Below, piece after piece: positions 41,801 through 52,145 of a stretch of DNA of 64,000 nt (its first letter is position 1; each line of letters starts with the position of its first letter). Location: contig JAGKQI010000038.1 in the NCBI GenBank assembly GCA_018806915.1, positions 62,001 through 126,000 on the forward strand, read 5' to 3'. Position numbers and translations under genes: made by a program. The notes under the pieces were generated by a model. That model made no database searches, was not told where the DNA came from, and was given only the letters and a program-made list of their open reading frames with translations. The DNA is from Phytophthora colocasiae (lineage: Eukaryota > Oomycota > Peronosporomycetes > Peronosporales > Peronosporaceae).

Positions 41801-43392
41801 CATCAGTACCTGTGAGTCATGTCAAAGAACAAAAAACAGGACTGGAAAAGCTCCAGGGCTCCTGCGGCCTCTCGAGATTCCGACAGGTAGATGGACATCC
41901 ATTGGGATGGACTTCATTACCAGACTACCCCGTACAAAGGAGGGTCACGACACCATTCTCGTCATTGTTGATCGACTAACGAAACGATGTCATGTCGTAC
42001 CGACGGTGGCGACAATTACTGCTGAGGAGCTTGCAAAACTCTTTATTGAACATTACGTCCGTCTACATGGTCTTCCGTCAGATGTGGTCTCGGATCGCGA
42101 CTCGAAGTTTACGTCAAAATTCTGGAGTTCGTGTTCCAAAATGTTGGGCACGAAACTGAAGATGGCTTCCGCGCACCACCAGCGAACCGATGGACAAGTT
42201 GAGCGAGTGAACGCAGTCCTGGAAGGTTACCTCCGTCACTACGTGAGCGGCTTTCAAAATGATTGGGACCAGCATCTCGCACTTGCAGAGTTTGCGTATA
42301 ACCGACAGTACCAATCGACTATCCAGATGAGCCCATTTAAAGCAGACCTCGGATATAATCCAAAACTACCGGCAGAATTGCACCTGTCCAGCACGAAAAC
42401 CCCGCGACAGCATTTATCCTCCAGCAACAAACAATTCTGCGAAAGTTGCAGGCGAAAGCTCGTCTAGGGGCCGAGAAAATGAAGCTTTTATATGACAAAG
42501 GGCGTCGAGATCAGCAGTTCAACATCGGAGAAATGGTGCTTATATCGACACAGAATTTGACACCGACAAATGTCGGTGCTGTGCAAAGGAAATTCGCTGC
42601 TCGGTGGATTGGACCGTATGAAGTCATCAAGGTACTACATGACGGTGCAGCGTACGAACTCAATCTACCGAAAGAACTGGGCATGCATCCAGTTTTTCAT
42701 ACAATGGTCCTTAAGAAGTTTCGGAAAGACACAACAAGTCTTCGTCGAGAGACAACTTTACCTCCTGTACGACTGAAAGATGGTACTGAAGGCCATCTTA
42801 TTGAAACTATCCTGGATTACAAGATCACAGACAAAGGAGAACAGTACAAGTGTAAATGGATCGGCCGGAGCGATGACATCACGTGGGAACCCACTGAAAA
42901 CCTGCTATCAGTACCAGGGTTAATTCGTGAATATCATCGGAAAGCAAACAAGATACCAAGTCGAGCTTCAATTCGTATCAAGAACAAGAAAACTCAACAA
43001 GGACATCATCAAGTGACATGCATTCAACAGTATTACAGCAACCTGGAGAAGCGGCCTCTCTAAAGGAGGTCGTGTGGCGCCGTTGACTAACGGTAAGAAC
43101 GAGAAATTTGGCTACCCCGTTGCTAGGAACAGTCACTTCGAAGAAACACTTCTAACCAACAAATCAAACCTTCCTTAGCCTTAGCTTCCATCTACCCGGC
43201 TTGCTGTGTCGAAGTCCTGCAAGTCGTCCAACCCGAGCTTCCTCGTGCCAATTAGTGCCACCGCAATTTGGTCCCTCACCTACCTATATCCTGTTCAGGA
43301 AGGGAGTCTACCATATTTTGCAACACCGATCGTCTTGCAAATGGTATATAGGCGCCGATTTCAGCTTCAAGTTTGCATGGCTTCACACCTAA
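35875..43392 (+). CDS. Multi-pass membrane protein, copy B, with a Gypsy element in intron 2
   Basis: Start MSKWLHSTAQR at 35875. Exon 1 runs to about 37254 and is closely similar to copy A (WMSVQVEFQGRYSV, LTFIYPIYIFGF, ERALFIRRSARVLFITEY). Exon 2 is 37322-37614 (VHQAVLYNMHNRAYYP ... PLAHL), and exon 3 is 43352-43392 (GADFSFKFAWLHT then TAA). Intron 2 is 5.7 kb only because it contains the Gypsy element 37646-43325; without it, it would be about 50-60 nt. At the first exon border the donor seen in copy A (T|GTAAGT) is replaced by ACATTAGG, with no GT in the right phase, so exon 1 may read on to a stop at 37302 (492 codons). Possibly a recent pseudogene. Confidence 0.8.
37646..37906 (+). repeat. 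Gypsy 5' LTR
   Basis: 261 bp; carries 8 bp absent from the 3' copy at about 37653-37660. Confidence 0.92.
37934..39246 (+). pseudogene. Gypsy gag, one frame break before the zinc knuckle
   Basis: From ATG 37934, an N-terminal coiled coil (LEKTINDLQQDQVLML) is followed by a capsid-like retrotransposon gag domain (YVLNMVKWYAAYGLYF, KGKAKSWLLQEYHGD, LDTYNDEFRRLARTAGV). Near 39020-39035 the reading moves to another frame, which codes for a zinc knuckle (HCTEQGHTKERCWKLH) and the tail LWSVLNSIQSDLSKLKGDLN. It ends at TAG 39244-39246. The frame change inside the knuckle is a lesion or an error, not the recoding site, which lies at the end of gag. Confidence 0.85.
39237..39275 (+). promoter_or_regulatory. 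Canonical -1 ribosomal frameshift signal at the gag-pol junction
   Basis: The last gag codons read GAT TTA AAC TAG, giving the slippery heptamer T TTA AAC (39237-39243) in the correct phase. A 4-nt spacer is followed by a 9-bp perfect stem: TGGCCTTGG (39248-39256) with CCAAGGCCA (39267-39275), 10-nt loop. The -1 frame is open from the slip site without interruption into protease and RT (pol frame). All three required parts are visible; activity is inferred. Confidence 0.85.
39237..43063 (+). pseudogene. Gypsy pol (protease, RT, RNase H, integrase, chromodomain), one frame break
   Basis: Read in the -1 frame from the slip site. Retropepsin region with FFDEGADFCGIS, so the usual D-S/T-G is D-E-G here. 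Reverse transcriptase with VAPMGLSNAP-like VPMGLSNAPATF and YFDDLYVF. RNase H with FFLRTDASRYAVGG. Integrase with the HHCC zinc site (HPGIEKT ... CESCQRTK) and D-D-E residues (MDFITRLPR, SDRDSKF, TDGQVERVNA). Around 42400-42460 the frame changes, and the end of integrase (KMKLLYDKGRRDQQF, WIGPYEV) plus a chromodomain (YKCKWIGRSDDITWEP) continue in another frame to 43063. The chromodomain places it among chromoviruses. Confidence 0.9.
43073..43325 (+). repeat. Gypsy 3' LTR
   Basis: 253 bp, preceded by the polypurine tract and followed by the duplication CCGAT at 43326. Confidence 0.92.
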
Positions 43393-43686
43393 TTAGGGGT
43401 TATAAAAAATATCCTGGAAAGATTACATCGTTTAAGCAGTTTAGAAATGTTTAAATGTTTCAATTATTCCGATACAACCCACATAAAGTATCCACTTAAA
43501 AAATAACCAACCCATGCCTGCTAGTGTGCGTCAGAACCCACCTCTTCCCGAAGGCCTGACACTGCTGCTTGGACTCTCCATCGCTCTAAGCCCTCCACTT
43601 GTCCTGTGCCTTGACTGCGTCTGCTCCTCTCGCGCGTTCAGCAGCTCCAACTCGCGCTTTTAACGGCTCCAAAACTCCTATCAAAA

Positions 43687-45192
43687 ATGCGCATTCTTGG
43701 TCTTTTCTTACTGTTTTGCACTCTACATGACGCTGTAGCCGCCCCCATGCAATCAGTGGAGGAGTTTGAGATGCGTATGTATCGTGCACAGACACGTACC
43801 CAGCGACGCTCACTGTTGGGGCCTACAAGAGCTTCAGATGAAACGAGAGCCGAAGCTTTAGCCAACACTGCGCGAGTGGTGGACAAGACCAATGCAGAAC
43901 ACGAAGCAGGAAAGAAGAGCTACTTTATGGGCTACAACGAGCTGAGTGACATGACCGACGAGCAATATCGAGCTTTCTTGACGTCCAGACCGGACAAAGA
44001 TTCGCCCAGAAGGAAACAGAAGCCCCAAGTGATGAAAGGAAGTGGCAAAAGGGGCAAACAGGTTACCATTACTTTCGATCTGGATGACGGATCAAGCGAG
44101 AGTGATGATGACGAGGATATTGAAGTGCCTGCAGCAATAGACTGGACTACGAAAAGTGGAGGGAAGTACGTGACGCCGATCAAGAACCAGGGAACTTGTG
44201 GAAGCTGCTGGGCGTTCGCAGGTGTAGCGGCAGTGGAGTCGAGATATGCGATTGAAAATGATGTACAGGCTTCGCCATTGAGTGTGGAACAGGTGCTGAG
44301 CTGTTCGTCAGATTTGGATCATATCCGAAGTAAATTCGAAGACAAAATGACCAGCTCGTCGGAAGGATGTTCGGGTGGAATGCCATTCCTCACGTACGCT
44401 TATCTGCAGCTCGCGAAGCCTCACGGTCTATCGTGTGAAAGTGCGTATCCATACGTGATGGCAACGAATGAAACAGATCCACAGTGCTCTTCATCTCTTA
44501 CTTCTCAAGTGGCTGTTAAGTGGGACTCGAGCGCGTCAAGTTATGAAGTAGTGGATGCAAGTGAGAAGGCGTTGCTTCGAGCTGTGACCTATGGACCCGT
44601 GACTGCCAATATTGACGCAACCGGAGACGGCTTCCGGCACTACGCAGGTGGAATTTACGACGCTCAAGACTGTTTAAGTGATGGAGACGAGGTAAACCAC
44701 GCTGTAGTGGTCATGGGATTTGGAGAGACTAACGACGGCGAGAAGTTCTGGATCATCCGTAATACCTGGGGAACGATGTGGGGCGAAGACGGATACATGC
44801 GGATAGCTCGCGGCAGCAGTGCAGGTACTCATGGACCGTGCAACTTGTACGTGTACGCAGATTATCCCGTGAACCTGACAGTTGGCGCCAATGCTACCAG
44901 TGGAAAACCTACATGTGCTCTACCAACGCTGGATTTCGCGCCACTATCTCTGTCAGAGCTACTGGGTCTTTCAAGCAATCAAATTGTGATGCTGGTCCTA
45001 TGTACTGTTCTTAGTGTGGTAGCTGGTGTGGCGCTTTACCATGGTACGGAGTTTATTCAAAACCGCAAAGAAGCAACAGGAGAACTGCGTTATCAGGACA
45101 GCTATGCTCGCTGGGTGTTACCCTCGCGCAAGCAGATCGCAGCGGCATTAGCTCAACGCAACACCGGACGCCAGCAGCGCGTTCAACGCTGA
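43687..45192 (+). CDS. Papain-like cysteine protease with C-terminal membrane anchor
   Basis: 501 codons, one exon. Signal peptide MRILGLFLLFCTLHDAVAA; a propeptide with NELSDMTDEQYRAF, typical of I29 inhibitor segments; an acidic linker (DDGSSESDDDEDIE). The mature C1A protease starts near VPAAIDW. Catalytic residues are visible: Gln and Cys in NQGTCGSCWAF, His in VNHAVVVMGFG, Asn in IRNTWGTMWG. After the catalytic domain come a possible N-glycosylated stretch, a transmembrane segment (IVMLVLCTVLSVVAGVALYHG) and a basic cytoplasmic tail of about 45 residues. The anchor is unusual for cathepsin-type enzymes and suggests a vacuolar or cell-surface membrane protease. It ends 97 bp from the convergent sorting nexin gene. 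Confidence 0.95.
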   Translation: MRILGLFLLFCTLHDAVAAPMQSVEEFEMRMYRAQTRTQRRSLLGPTRASDETRAEALANTARVVDKTNAEHEAGKKSYFMGYNELSDMTDEQYRAFLTSRPDKDSPRRKQKPQVMKGSGKRGKQVTITFDLDDGSSESDDDEDIEVPAAIDWTTKSGGKYVTPIKNQGTCGSCWAFAGVAAVESRYAIENDVQASPLSVEQVLSCSSDLDHIRSKFEDKMTSSSEGCSGGMPFLTYAYLQLAKPHGLSCESAYPYVMATNETDPQCSSSLTSQVAVKWDSSASSYEVVDASEKALLRAVTYGPVTANIDATGDGFRHYAGGIYDAQDCLSDGDEVNHAVVVMGFGETNDGEKFWIIRNTWGTMWGEDGYMRIARGSSAGTHGPCNLYVYADYPVNLTVGANATSGKPTCALPTLDFAPLSLSELLGLSSNQIVMLVLCTVLSVVAGVALYHGTEFIQNRKEATGELRYQDSYARWVLPSRKQIAAALAQRNTGRQQRVQR

Positions 45193-45288
45193 GCAATAGA
45201 AACACACTTGGGGTTAAGTTTTCTTCCTTACAGTAAAATATAATCGACCGCCCATACACGACGTCCTTCTCATCATGACAGCTCTTCC

Positions 45289-46902
45289 TTATAGTGAAAC
45301 GTCCGGATTCGAGTCCCCCATCGGCTGGGAACCATAGGGCGAATTCGGGAACGGGTCATCAACGCCGTCGTTTGCCATTAGCGTGAGATCCGAGAGACTG
45401 TCGGCCAAATCTCCGTTCGACGGGATGTAATCTTCCTGAATTACCGGCCCAAGTGAAGTCGTAGGAGCTTTCTGCTCCTGGAAAGCGCCGTTACTGGTGG
45501 CTTCCGAGATAGGACTCATGGATGCTAGAGGTGATTCGCCATCCACGTGGATCAAAGCAAGTTGCGGGATAACCTTCTGCCACTCGTCCTCCACCTTCTT
45601 ACTGTACTCGATCTGCATCTGAATGTAGTCCAAAATGATGTGCTTAAAGTCTGCTAGCTTCTCACGCTTGAATCGCTCCACCTCCCGGAGCACCCGTTCC
45701 GTAACAATATCGTCTTCCAGCTTTGCGTCTTCCATTTGCTGCCGTGCCGTGCGCACTTCACTTTCAGCAACTTGCACCTTCTCCTCTGAAGAACCGCCCC
45801 GAGCATGCTTCAGTAGCTTCGTTAGTGCGGTTTCCTTTACTTCCAGATCGGCTGCTGCAGCGCCATATGCGTAGTGAACTTCATTCCGCTTGTGCAGCGC
45901 AGCCTTCACAGCTCCAACCAGACGAATGTAGTCAAAAATGGGCTCTTCAAAGTACTGCGCCTCACGCTGAGCATGTTGGGCTGCCAATTCCGAGAGCTTG
46001 TCGGAACATTGCCCGATATAATGCAGTCCCTCCTGCAACGACGGATTATCCTCCGACTTGCTTAACAGCGTAAACGACACTCCAAACTCTGCCAGTCCGT
46101 CTGCAATCTCTCGCGCACGCTTTGTCAGCCCGTGAGCATGCTTATGCAGTCCAGTCATAATAGGCTCCAGTCCATCAATGTAGACCATCATATCCTCCAC
46201 TTCAACATCAGCTGGGGTCTTGGGCAGGTTCGTCGTCTGCGTAATTAACGTAGATGAAATGGTGCTCACGGTGTCGTCCAGCCACTGGAACAACACTCCT
46301 CGCTGGGCATTGGGCGCTGCATGGCGTGGATCCTTCCTGAAAGCCTGCAACTGGTCCTCACTGGCCTCTAAAAAGGTCGTCAGGTGTTCACTGTGCTGCA
46401 GTTCTGGATGTAGACAACAGCGATGTAGAAACAGCTGAAGCGCTCTACGTCTGCTCTCAATAAACTCGGGGGAGAACCGCCCTACCAGTAGCTTCTCAGG
46501 TAAAGGAGGCACCACAACACCCGGATATATGGCGCTCAAGTGGCCGTGAATCCACACAAAGTCACTGTAACGTCGGATGACAGAGAAGGAGCTCTTGGAG
46601 AACTGCGGACGGGTAGTACTGATACTGATCTTGTACGAGATATACGCATTCATTCCTTCTCCCTGCTTCACTGGTTCACTCACAGTCACTTGGATATTAG
46701 CGGGAGGTTCTTCTCGAGCGGAAGAGGCTGTAGACGAATTCAGAGAGCGATCGTATTGACCTTCAGATGCAGGAAGGAAAGGCGTGAGATCCTCCAGAGC
46801 GTTGACATTACGAGCAGCGTTATCACCTGCACATAACGCTGTAGATTCCTCCATAATGCGGTTCGTGTAGTCCACGTTCACCCACTTCCCGTTACGCTCC
46901 AT
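45289..46902 (-). CDS. PX-BAR sorting nexin (SNX1/SNX2-like)
   Basis: 537 codons, single exon. Residues about 67-190 form a PX domain with the lipid-binding RRYSDFVWIHGHL, the loop PPLPEK and the late arginines in ESRRRALQLFLHRC; it binds endosomal phosphatidylinositol 3-phosphate. Residues about 210-430 are helical with heptads (KALHK, EVKETALTKLLKHARGG, VERFKREKLADFKHIILDYI), matching a Vps5-type BAR domain that senses membrane curvature. The expected role is the membrane-bending part of retromer/endosome-to-Golgi sorting. The acidic C-terminus (DSLSDLTLMANDGVDDPF) is unlike animal SNX1. Convergent with the cysteine protease gene. Confidence 0.93.
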   Translation of the reverse strand: MERNGKWVNVDYTNRIMEESTALCAGDNAARNVNALEDLTPFLPASEGQYDRSLNSSTASSAREEPPANIQVTVSEPVKQGEGMNAYISYKISISTTRPQFSKSSFSVIRRYSDFVWIHGHLSAIYPGVVVPPLPEKLLVGRFSPEFIESRRRALQLFLHRCCLHPELQHSEHLTTFLEASEDQLQAFRKDPRHAAPNAQRGVLFQWLDDTVSTISSTLITQTTNLPKTPADVEVEDMMVYIDGLEPIMTGLHKHAHGLTKRAREIADGLAEFGVSFTLLSKSEDNPSLQEGLHYIGQCSDKLSELAAQHAQREAQYFEEPIFDYIRLVGAVKAALHKRNEVHYAYGAAAADLEVKETALTKLLKHARGGSSEEKVQVAESEVRTARQQMEDAKLEDDIVTERVLREVERFKREKLADFKHIILDYIQMQIEYSKKVEDEWQKVIPQLALIHVDGESPLASMSPISEATSNGAFQEQKAPTTSLGPVIQEDYIPSNGDLADSLSDLTLMANDGVDDPFPNSPYGSQPMGDSNPDVSL

Positions 46903-47081
46903 TTACGTATTGTTATTCTTCTTGCTTGATTTTTTTTCTCTGAGAACGTAACCGTAACCCCAAAAGGTAACCATATTTTGACTTGAAATTTGTAAAGATG
47001 ATGTTACAGTACATATTAATATATTTTTTCGTTACGACATTCCAAGAGACGTAAAGCGTAACCTCTTGTTCCTTCGCTCGT

Positions 47082-49750
47082 ATGGCTGCGCGTAGTCTTC
47101 CTGCTGCTGGGGTGGTTCTTCCTTCTCCTGCTGCAATGTCTTCGTCTATCGGTTCTCATGGTCGTGGCAGTAATTGCGAGTCGGAGTCACTCAACGCGTC
47201 GCATTCTTCTGCGTCTTCTAGTGCCAATGGCAAGTACTACAACCCTGTAGTGATGGATATCATCCGAGAAGACTGGATCCAGCAGCAATTGCAACTACGT
47301 CAAGCCTCGTACACAGAATTCCGATCCACTCGAGTGGTTACGGGTACGTGGAACGTCAATGCCAAGAAACCTTTGGCTCCAGCTGAAGCGTCCAAGATCG
47401 TCCAATGGCTGCAACCTCCGACAGCTGAAGCGCGACGAGAGCCGCCGGATATTGTAGCTTTAGGCTTTCAGGAGATCGTGGACCTTAATGCGGTGAATGT
47501 GGTGGTTAATAGTGCTATGACAGTGCAACGTAGTGCAGCATGGGAAGAGGCAGTGCTTACAGCTTTGAACCGCCACATTGGCGTCTCTGTGGTAACTTCT
47601 GGGGCTTCAGACACTGTAGTGCAGTACAGGGTGGTTCTAGAGAAGCATTTGGTGGGAATTTTACTGCTCGTGTTTGTGAGGACGGATCATTGGGACCATG
47701 TGAAAGAGATCAAAGGAGCTACTGCTGGAGTGGGCATTATGGGCGTCATGGGCAATAAAGGAGGAGCAGCGGTGAGACTTAGGTTCTACAGCAGCACGTT
47801 GTGCTTCGTGTGCGCGCACTTGGCTGCTCACAGAGAAAATGTGTCCGGGAGGAATGCTGACTATCTCAATATCCTGAGTAAAGTCCAGTTTGAGGATAAC
47901 GTCGACAACGGAACTGCCGCAGTACAAGATGTGAGGTACGGTGTCGTTGTGTATGTTATACAGTTGTTGGTTTGACTGCGGAGTGTTCTAATTCATTTTA
48001 TAGTGGCAGGTTTTGGACTGGTGAGCCGTCGATCCTGAATCATGACTTTGTTTTCTGGATTGGCGATCTGAACTATCGCATTCAGGACACCTTAACGACA
48101 GAGGAGGTTTTCCGTCTTGCAGAAAGCGGGAGATTGCTACACGAGCTGGTACAACATGACCAGCTAGTTAACGAGATGAAAAACGGGAGGGTACTCAAAG
48201 GTTTCGAAGAAGGCCCACTGACATTCCCGCCGACATACAAGTTCCAGGCAGGCACGTCAGGCTATGAAAAGCGACCCGAGAAGAAGCTTCGTGCTCCAGC
48301 GTGGTGTGATCGCGTGCTCTGGAGGGCGAAGAACCCATCGGACGTGAAGCTTCACAGCTACACCTCTGTTCCAGCTTTGGATCTTTCCGATCACAAACCT
48401 GTACGAGCGTGCTTTGATGTGCAGGTAAAATACCAAGTGGAGTCCAAGAAAACCGACGTGATCCGTGAGATCATGATGCAGCTCGACAAATGGGAGAATG
48501 AGAATATGCCCAAAGTTCGATTGCTCCAAGATGACAGCACTACGGCTAGCAGTGCCGTGTTTTCCTTCTCGCAACTGAAGTTCAACGTGGAGCAGAACAA
48601 ACGAGTGGTCATCGAGAACACAGGACTTGTCGTGGCACACTTCCGATTCATTCCAAAGCTGGAGGAGGATACGGTATGCAAATCGTGGCTGAATGTTGCT
48701 CCAATGTTCGGGATGATTCCACCGCGAGAGAAGATGGAAATTTGCATCACAGCTCTCGTAGACGAAAGCGTGGCCCACGGTCTCACTAGCGGAGAAGACA
48801 CTTTAGATGACACGATGATCCTGCGTATCGAGAACGGACGCGACTATTTCCTGGTCATGTCGGGGCAATACGCCAACTCGTGTTTTGGAACCTCTCTCGA
48901 GCAGTTGGTGTCGTGCTCGGAGCCTATTCGACAGGCCAAATTCACGGCAGCTCGCTCTCCTGCAGCATCGGTGTTCAGTGTCTGGGTGGGTGGAGCGACC
49001 GGCGTCGACCCGAAATCTCTGATCTCACCTCAACAATCAAATGCGCCACCAAGTTTGACGACATCAAGTGATTCACAGAAGGTGCCCAAGGAGCTTTGGC
49101 GGATGGTAAACGACATCTACGAGAACTACATGCAAGAGAAGAATCTGTTCGTGGAAGCCGGCAGCAAAGCGGAGATTGTGCAGCTACGAGAAGCTCTGGA
49201 CACGGGGTCCCCGCTCCCTCAACACAGCGGATACTCCACTGCGGAACTGCTTGTGCGTTGGCTACAAGCGCTACGGCAGAGTGTCGTGCCGGATGAAGCC
49301 CTTGCAGCTGCAGTAGCAAGTACGAACGGGAACATGGCACAAGGCTGCCGAGCGTTACTGGATGGTCTGCCTCCAGTGCGATACAACGTTGTGGTGTACT
49401 TGGTGTCCTTCTTGCGAGAAGTGCTCAAATACAGTGGCACGAACAAGCTCACGCCCGAGAAGCTGGCATTCGTCTTCGGTCGCTGTCTCGTATCTCGGTG
49501 CAGACTAGCTGTAAGCCATTCGGGCGTGGGGCGAGCATTGGCGATTGACGAGCACAAACACCCGAACTCGGGTTCTTCTACTGCCTCAACGGCGTCAAGT
49601 ACAGGCTCGAACCAAGCAAGTGTGCTGGTCCCTGAAGAGCGTCTTCGTCGGAATGCACACGATGTCGAAGTGGCGCAAGCCAATGCGGCCCAGCGAGCCG
49701 AGAAGATGGAAAGGTTCCTTCTTCACTTCCTGTCTGTGCCAATGCGCTGA
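47082..49750 (+). CDS. OCRL/INPP5B-like inositol polyphosphate 5-phosphatase with RhoGAP-like domain
   Basis: Two exons, 47082-47936 and 48005-49750, with a 68-nt GT-AG intron; the join reads VQDVSGRFWTGEPS. Catalytic 5-phosphatase motifs: GTWNVNAKKP, GFQEIVDLN, MGNKGGAAVRL, VCAHLAAH, FWIGDLNYRI, RAPAWCDRVLWR and LDLSDHKPVRACF. An ASH-like beta domain follows (about residues 480-640), then a RhoGAP-like domain (ELWRMVNDIY ... EKLAFVFGRCLV). The arginine finger expected in GxFRxSG is missing (NLFVEAGS), as in inactive OCRL-type GAP domains. The enzyme removes the 5-phosphate of PI(4,5)P2 and acts on endosome or Golgi membranes. Confidence 0.94.
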
Positions 49751-49937
49751 CGGAGATAACGCAGGAGAGAGATTCCCTCGAACGAACGCCAATCCTGCAG
49801 AGTATGACAGCGACAAGTTGTTACACTTCACTCAAATATCTAACTCCCTGTTTCATTACGCATAGTTTTGCAATGGCAGTTTGTCCACTTCGATCGCGGA
49901 AGATGCAGTAGATTTCTGGACTACCATACCCTTCTTC

Positions 49938-52145
49938 TTATAGGACACTGATGGTGAACAGCGTGATGGCTCCGCCGTCAAAGAGGGGTAGCACCTGGTT
50001 GCGCAGGAAGATGACACCCCACGTGAACGTGGTGAACCACAGGTGCGTGAACTGGTTGATCTGGTACTTCCTGATCACAATGGGGTGGGGGACAGGTAAA
50101 AGGCCCACCATCGTCGTCGTGCGGAGGAAATACAGCATTGCATCTTCATCCAGACTGCCGCCGGCTTTCTTGCAAGCCTCCTCTAGCTGAGGGATCAGGT
50201 ACTGCAAGAGGCGCAGACTCGTAGTCAACGGGAGTTTCTTCTTCCAGGCAGAGAGCCACTCAACCGTAGGGACAAACTCGCCATCAGCAGTCTTCTCTTC
50301 TTCTCCTTCCTTCGCAGCTTTCTTGCCTTCAGTAGATGCTCGAATAGGCGGCAACTGCAGGTCGTTCAGCTGGTAGAAGACATTCTTGTTCTGGATCATA
50401 GCGTACACGACTTGCTGGTTGCCCTCGTACTGGTACTGGATGATGTTATCGAACGTCTCCAGCAGGAAGAACACAAGATGGTGGTTCGCCTCATTGTCGA
50501 ATAGGTATCTCGTCTGCGCGAAGAGCTTGAACAAGCGTAGCAGACGCACGGCCGACACCATGTTGAGCTTCTTGCAGTACGGCGAGATGTTGCAGATAAT
50601 CGTAAGGAAGCAATTGTACACCGAGTTGAGCTTCTCATATCCACTCACGATAATCTTGTGCAGACAGACAATCAGCAGGTCTGCGTGGTTGCCTGAGAAC
50701 GGGGGCAGGTCCAGGGGCAAGTGGTTATTAAAGGGTTTGTTGAGGTTGACACCAAAGTCGCGTTCACCACTCAACAGCAACAAGATGAAGGTACAAATGT
50801 GGATCATGCCGACCTTGGCTGGCTCTTGTCTGCCTTCGTACATGAGGAAGAGCAGAGGAACCACCAGTTGGTTCACGTCTGCCTTCTTCAGCACATAATG
50901 CAAGAACTCTGTGTTCTCGTCCAGCATTTTCCACAACAGAACGAGAAGCTCCTGGTGGCACTTGATTTGTTTGATTGAGTTTGGCAGCAGTGTGCTCATG
51001 GATTGGTGGTAGTTGTTCAAAAGCCGTGAAAGCCCCGTGAAAATGAGCTGGAAATCTTCCGGTCTTTGCAGTGCAGACAGTAAATTCCTGTACACATTAG
51101 GCACGCCGTCAAAGACAGGGTTGGACGTTCGCGAAGTCACAGAAGATGAACGGCGTTTCGGTGTCGCGCTACCTGGCTGAACCTTCGATGTCGCTGTCGT
51201 GATGTTGGTTTCGACTGACTGGCCAAAGTCCAGCAGCACTAGCAGCACTTGAAGAGACAAATCCACGAGCAACTCCCTGTCATCAGACACGATCGATCCT
51301 GCATAGGGCACGCCCCAGCCCACAGGGTCGTACGACACTACAATGTTCAGTAACGAGTAAAACAGCGTCGGAGCAAATGGACAGTCAGGAGCTGTAGCCA
51401 CTTCCAGGAATCGGTCCTTCCAGTGACTGCAGGTCTCCGCTGTCTGGTACAAGATGCCAGAGAAACATGTCAGCAGCAGCGCCAACACCTCCTTCCTGTT
51501 CTTGTCGTAGCTAGACGAGTTCGTGACGTTCGCATCTGGGTATCCCACCCCCGAATGCCACAATAAACTAGGAAAGACAAGAGATCCACTGGTCGTACTC
51601 TGTCCACTACGAGTCGCACTGCGTCTCTCTTCCCCATATCCTTTGTACGCATGAATAGAGACTGTAAACTCTGGCAAGAAGAGCAACCCCATGATTGCAT
51701 GAATCATCTGTTTTGCTAAAGGTTCCGGTCCTGCTCCTTGTTCTTTCGTCTCCTCTTCATCTTCCGTTTTAACTGCCTGTTCCCCCTCAACACTCCAGAA
51801 AAGCTCTTCCACGAATTCATCACCTCCTTCTTCCAGTATAAACGGCACGAGACGTGTCAATACTCGGACGCAGTTAAGTGCCTGTTGATAGTATTTAGGT
51901 ACAGGCGTATCCACAATCTGTACGATCTGAGAGACCGCCTGTTTGAGCATCGTAGCTAAATTCTCGGGCTGTTGGTGTCGTAACATCCGCACGTCGTCCG
52001 GTTGGATGAGCGTGAAGATCTCCTCGGCCACCGTAGGGATGCGCCATAGCTTGTCCCAGAACTCGAGGTTCTTGCTGCTGATGACCTCGTTGTTGAGCTT
52101 GTACACGCTCTCACGGAACTTGCTCTTGCTGTCGCTATTGCCCAT
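49938..52145 (-). CDS. HID1: HID1 family Golgi protein
   Basis: 735 codons, single exon. It starts MGNSDSKSKFRESVYKLNN, with glycine 2 and serine 6 suited to N-myristoylation, and continues with the conserved EFWDKLWRIPTVAEEIFTLI and LRHQQPENLATMLKQAV of the HID1 (Hid1/Dymeclin superfamily) family. Later family blocks are HKIIVSGYEKLNSVYNCFLTI-type sequence and the tail after VEWLSAWKKKLPLTTSLRLL. HID1 is a peripheral Golgi protein needed for secretory granule and cargo sorting in animals. The 3' ends of this gene and the 5-phosphatase gene are 187 bp apart, convergent. It is slightly shorter than the animal protein. Confidence 0.95.
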   Translation of the reverse strand: MGNSDSKSKFRESVYKLNNEVISSKNLEFWDKLWRIPTVAEEIFTLIQPDDVRMLRHQQPENLATMLKQAVSQIVQIVDTPVPKYYQQALNCVRVLTRLVPFILEEGGDEFVEELFWSVEGEQAVKTEDEEETKEQGAGPEPLAKQMIHAIMGLLFLPEFTVSIHAYKGYGEERRSATRSGQSTTSGSLVFPSLLWHSGVGYPDANVTNSSSYDKNRKEVLALLLTCFSGILYQTAETCSHWKDRFLEVATAPDCPFAPTLFYSLLNIVVSYDPVGWGVPYAGSIVSDDRELLVDLSLQVLLVLLDFGQSVETNITTATSKVQPGSATPKRRSSSVTSRTSNPVFDGVPNVYRNLLSALQRPEDFQLIFTGLSRLLNNYHQSMSTLLPNSIKQIKCHQELLVLLWKMLDENTEFLHYVLKKADVNQLVVPLLFLMYEGRQEPAKVGMIHICTFILLLLSGERDFGVNLNKPFNNHLPLDLPPFSGNHADLLIVCLHKIIVSGYEKLNSVYNCFLTIICNISPYCKKLNMVSAVRLLRLFKLFAQTRYLFDNEANHHLVFFLLETFDNIIQYQYEGNQQVVYAMIQNKNVFYQLNDLQLPPIRASTEGKKAAKEGEEEKTADGEFVPTVEWLSAWKKKLPLTTSLRLLQYLIPQLEEACKKAGGSLDEDAMLYFLRTTTMVGLLPVPHPIVIRKYQINQFTHLWFTTFTWGVIFLRNQVLPLFDGGAITLFTISVL

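Larger units (their letters stand above)
37646..43325 (+). mobile_element. Ty3/Gypsy chromoviral LTR retrotransposon, complete and young
   Basis: LTRs 37646-37906 and 43073-43325 (TGTGGCG...GCAACA) are identical except for an 8-bp indel near their start (GAGTTGGT only in the 5' copy). The 5-bp duplication CCGAT flanks them (37641-37645, 43326-43330). AAAGGAGG at 43062-43069, three bases before the 3' LTR, is the polypurine tract. Gag and pol are joined by a frameshift signal at 39237. It lies in the sense orientation within an intron of membrane gene copy B. Confidence 0.95.
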
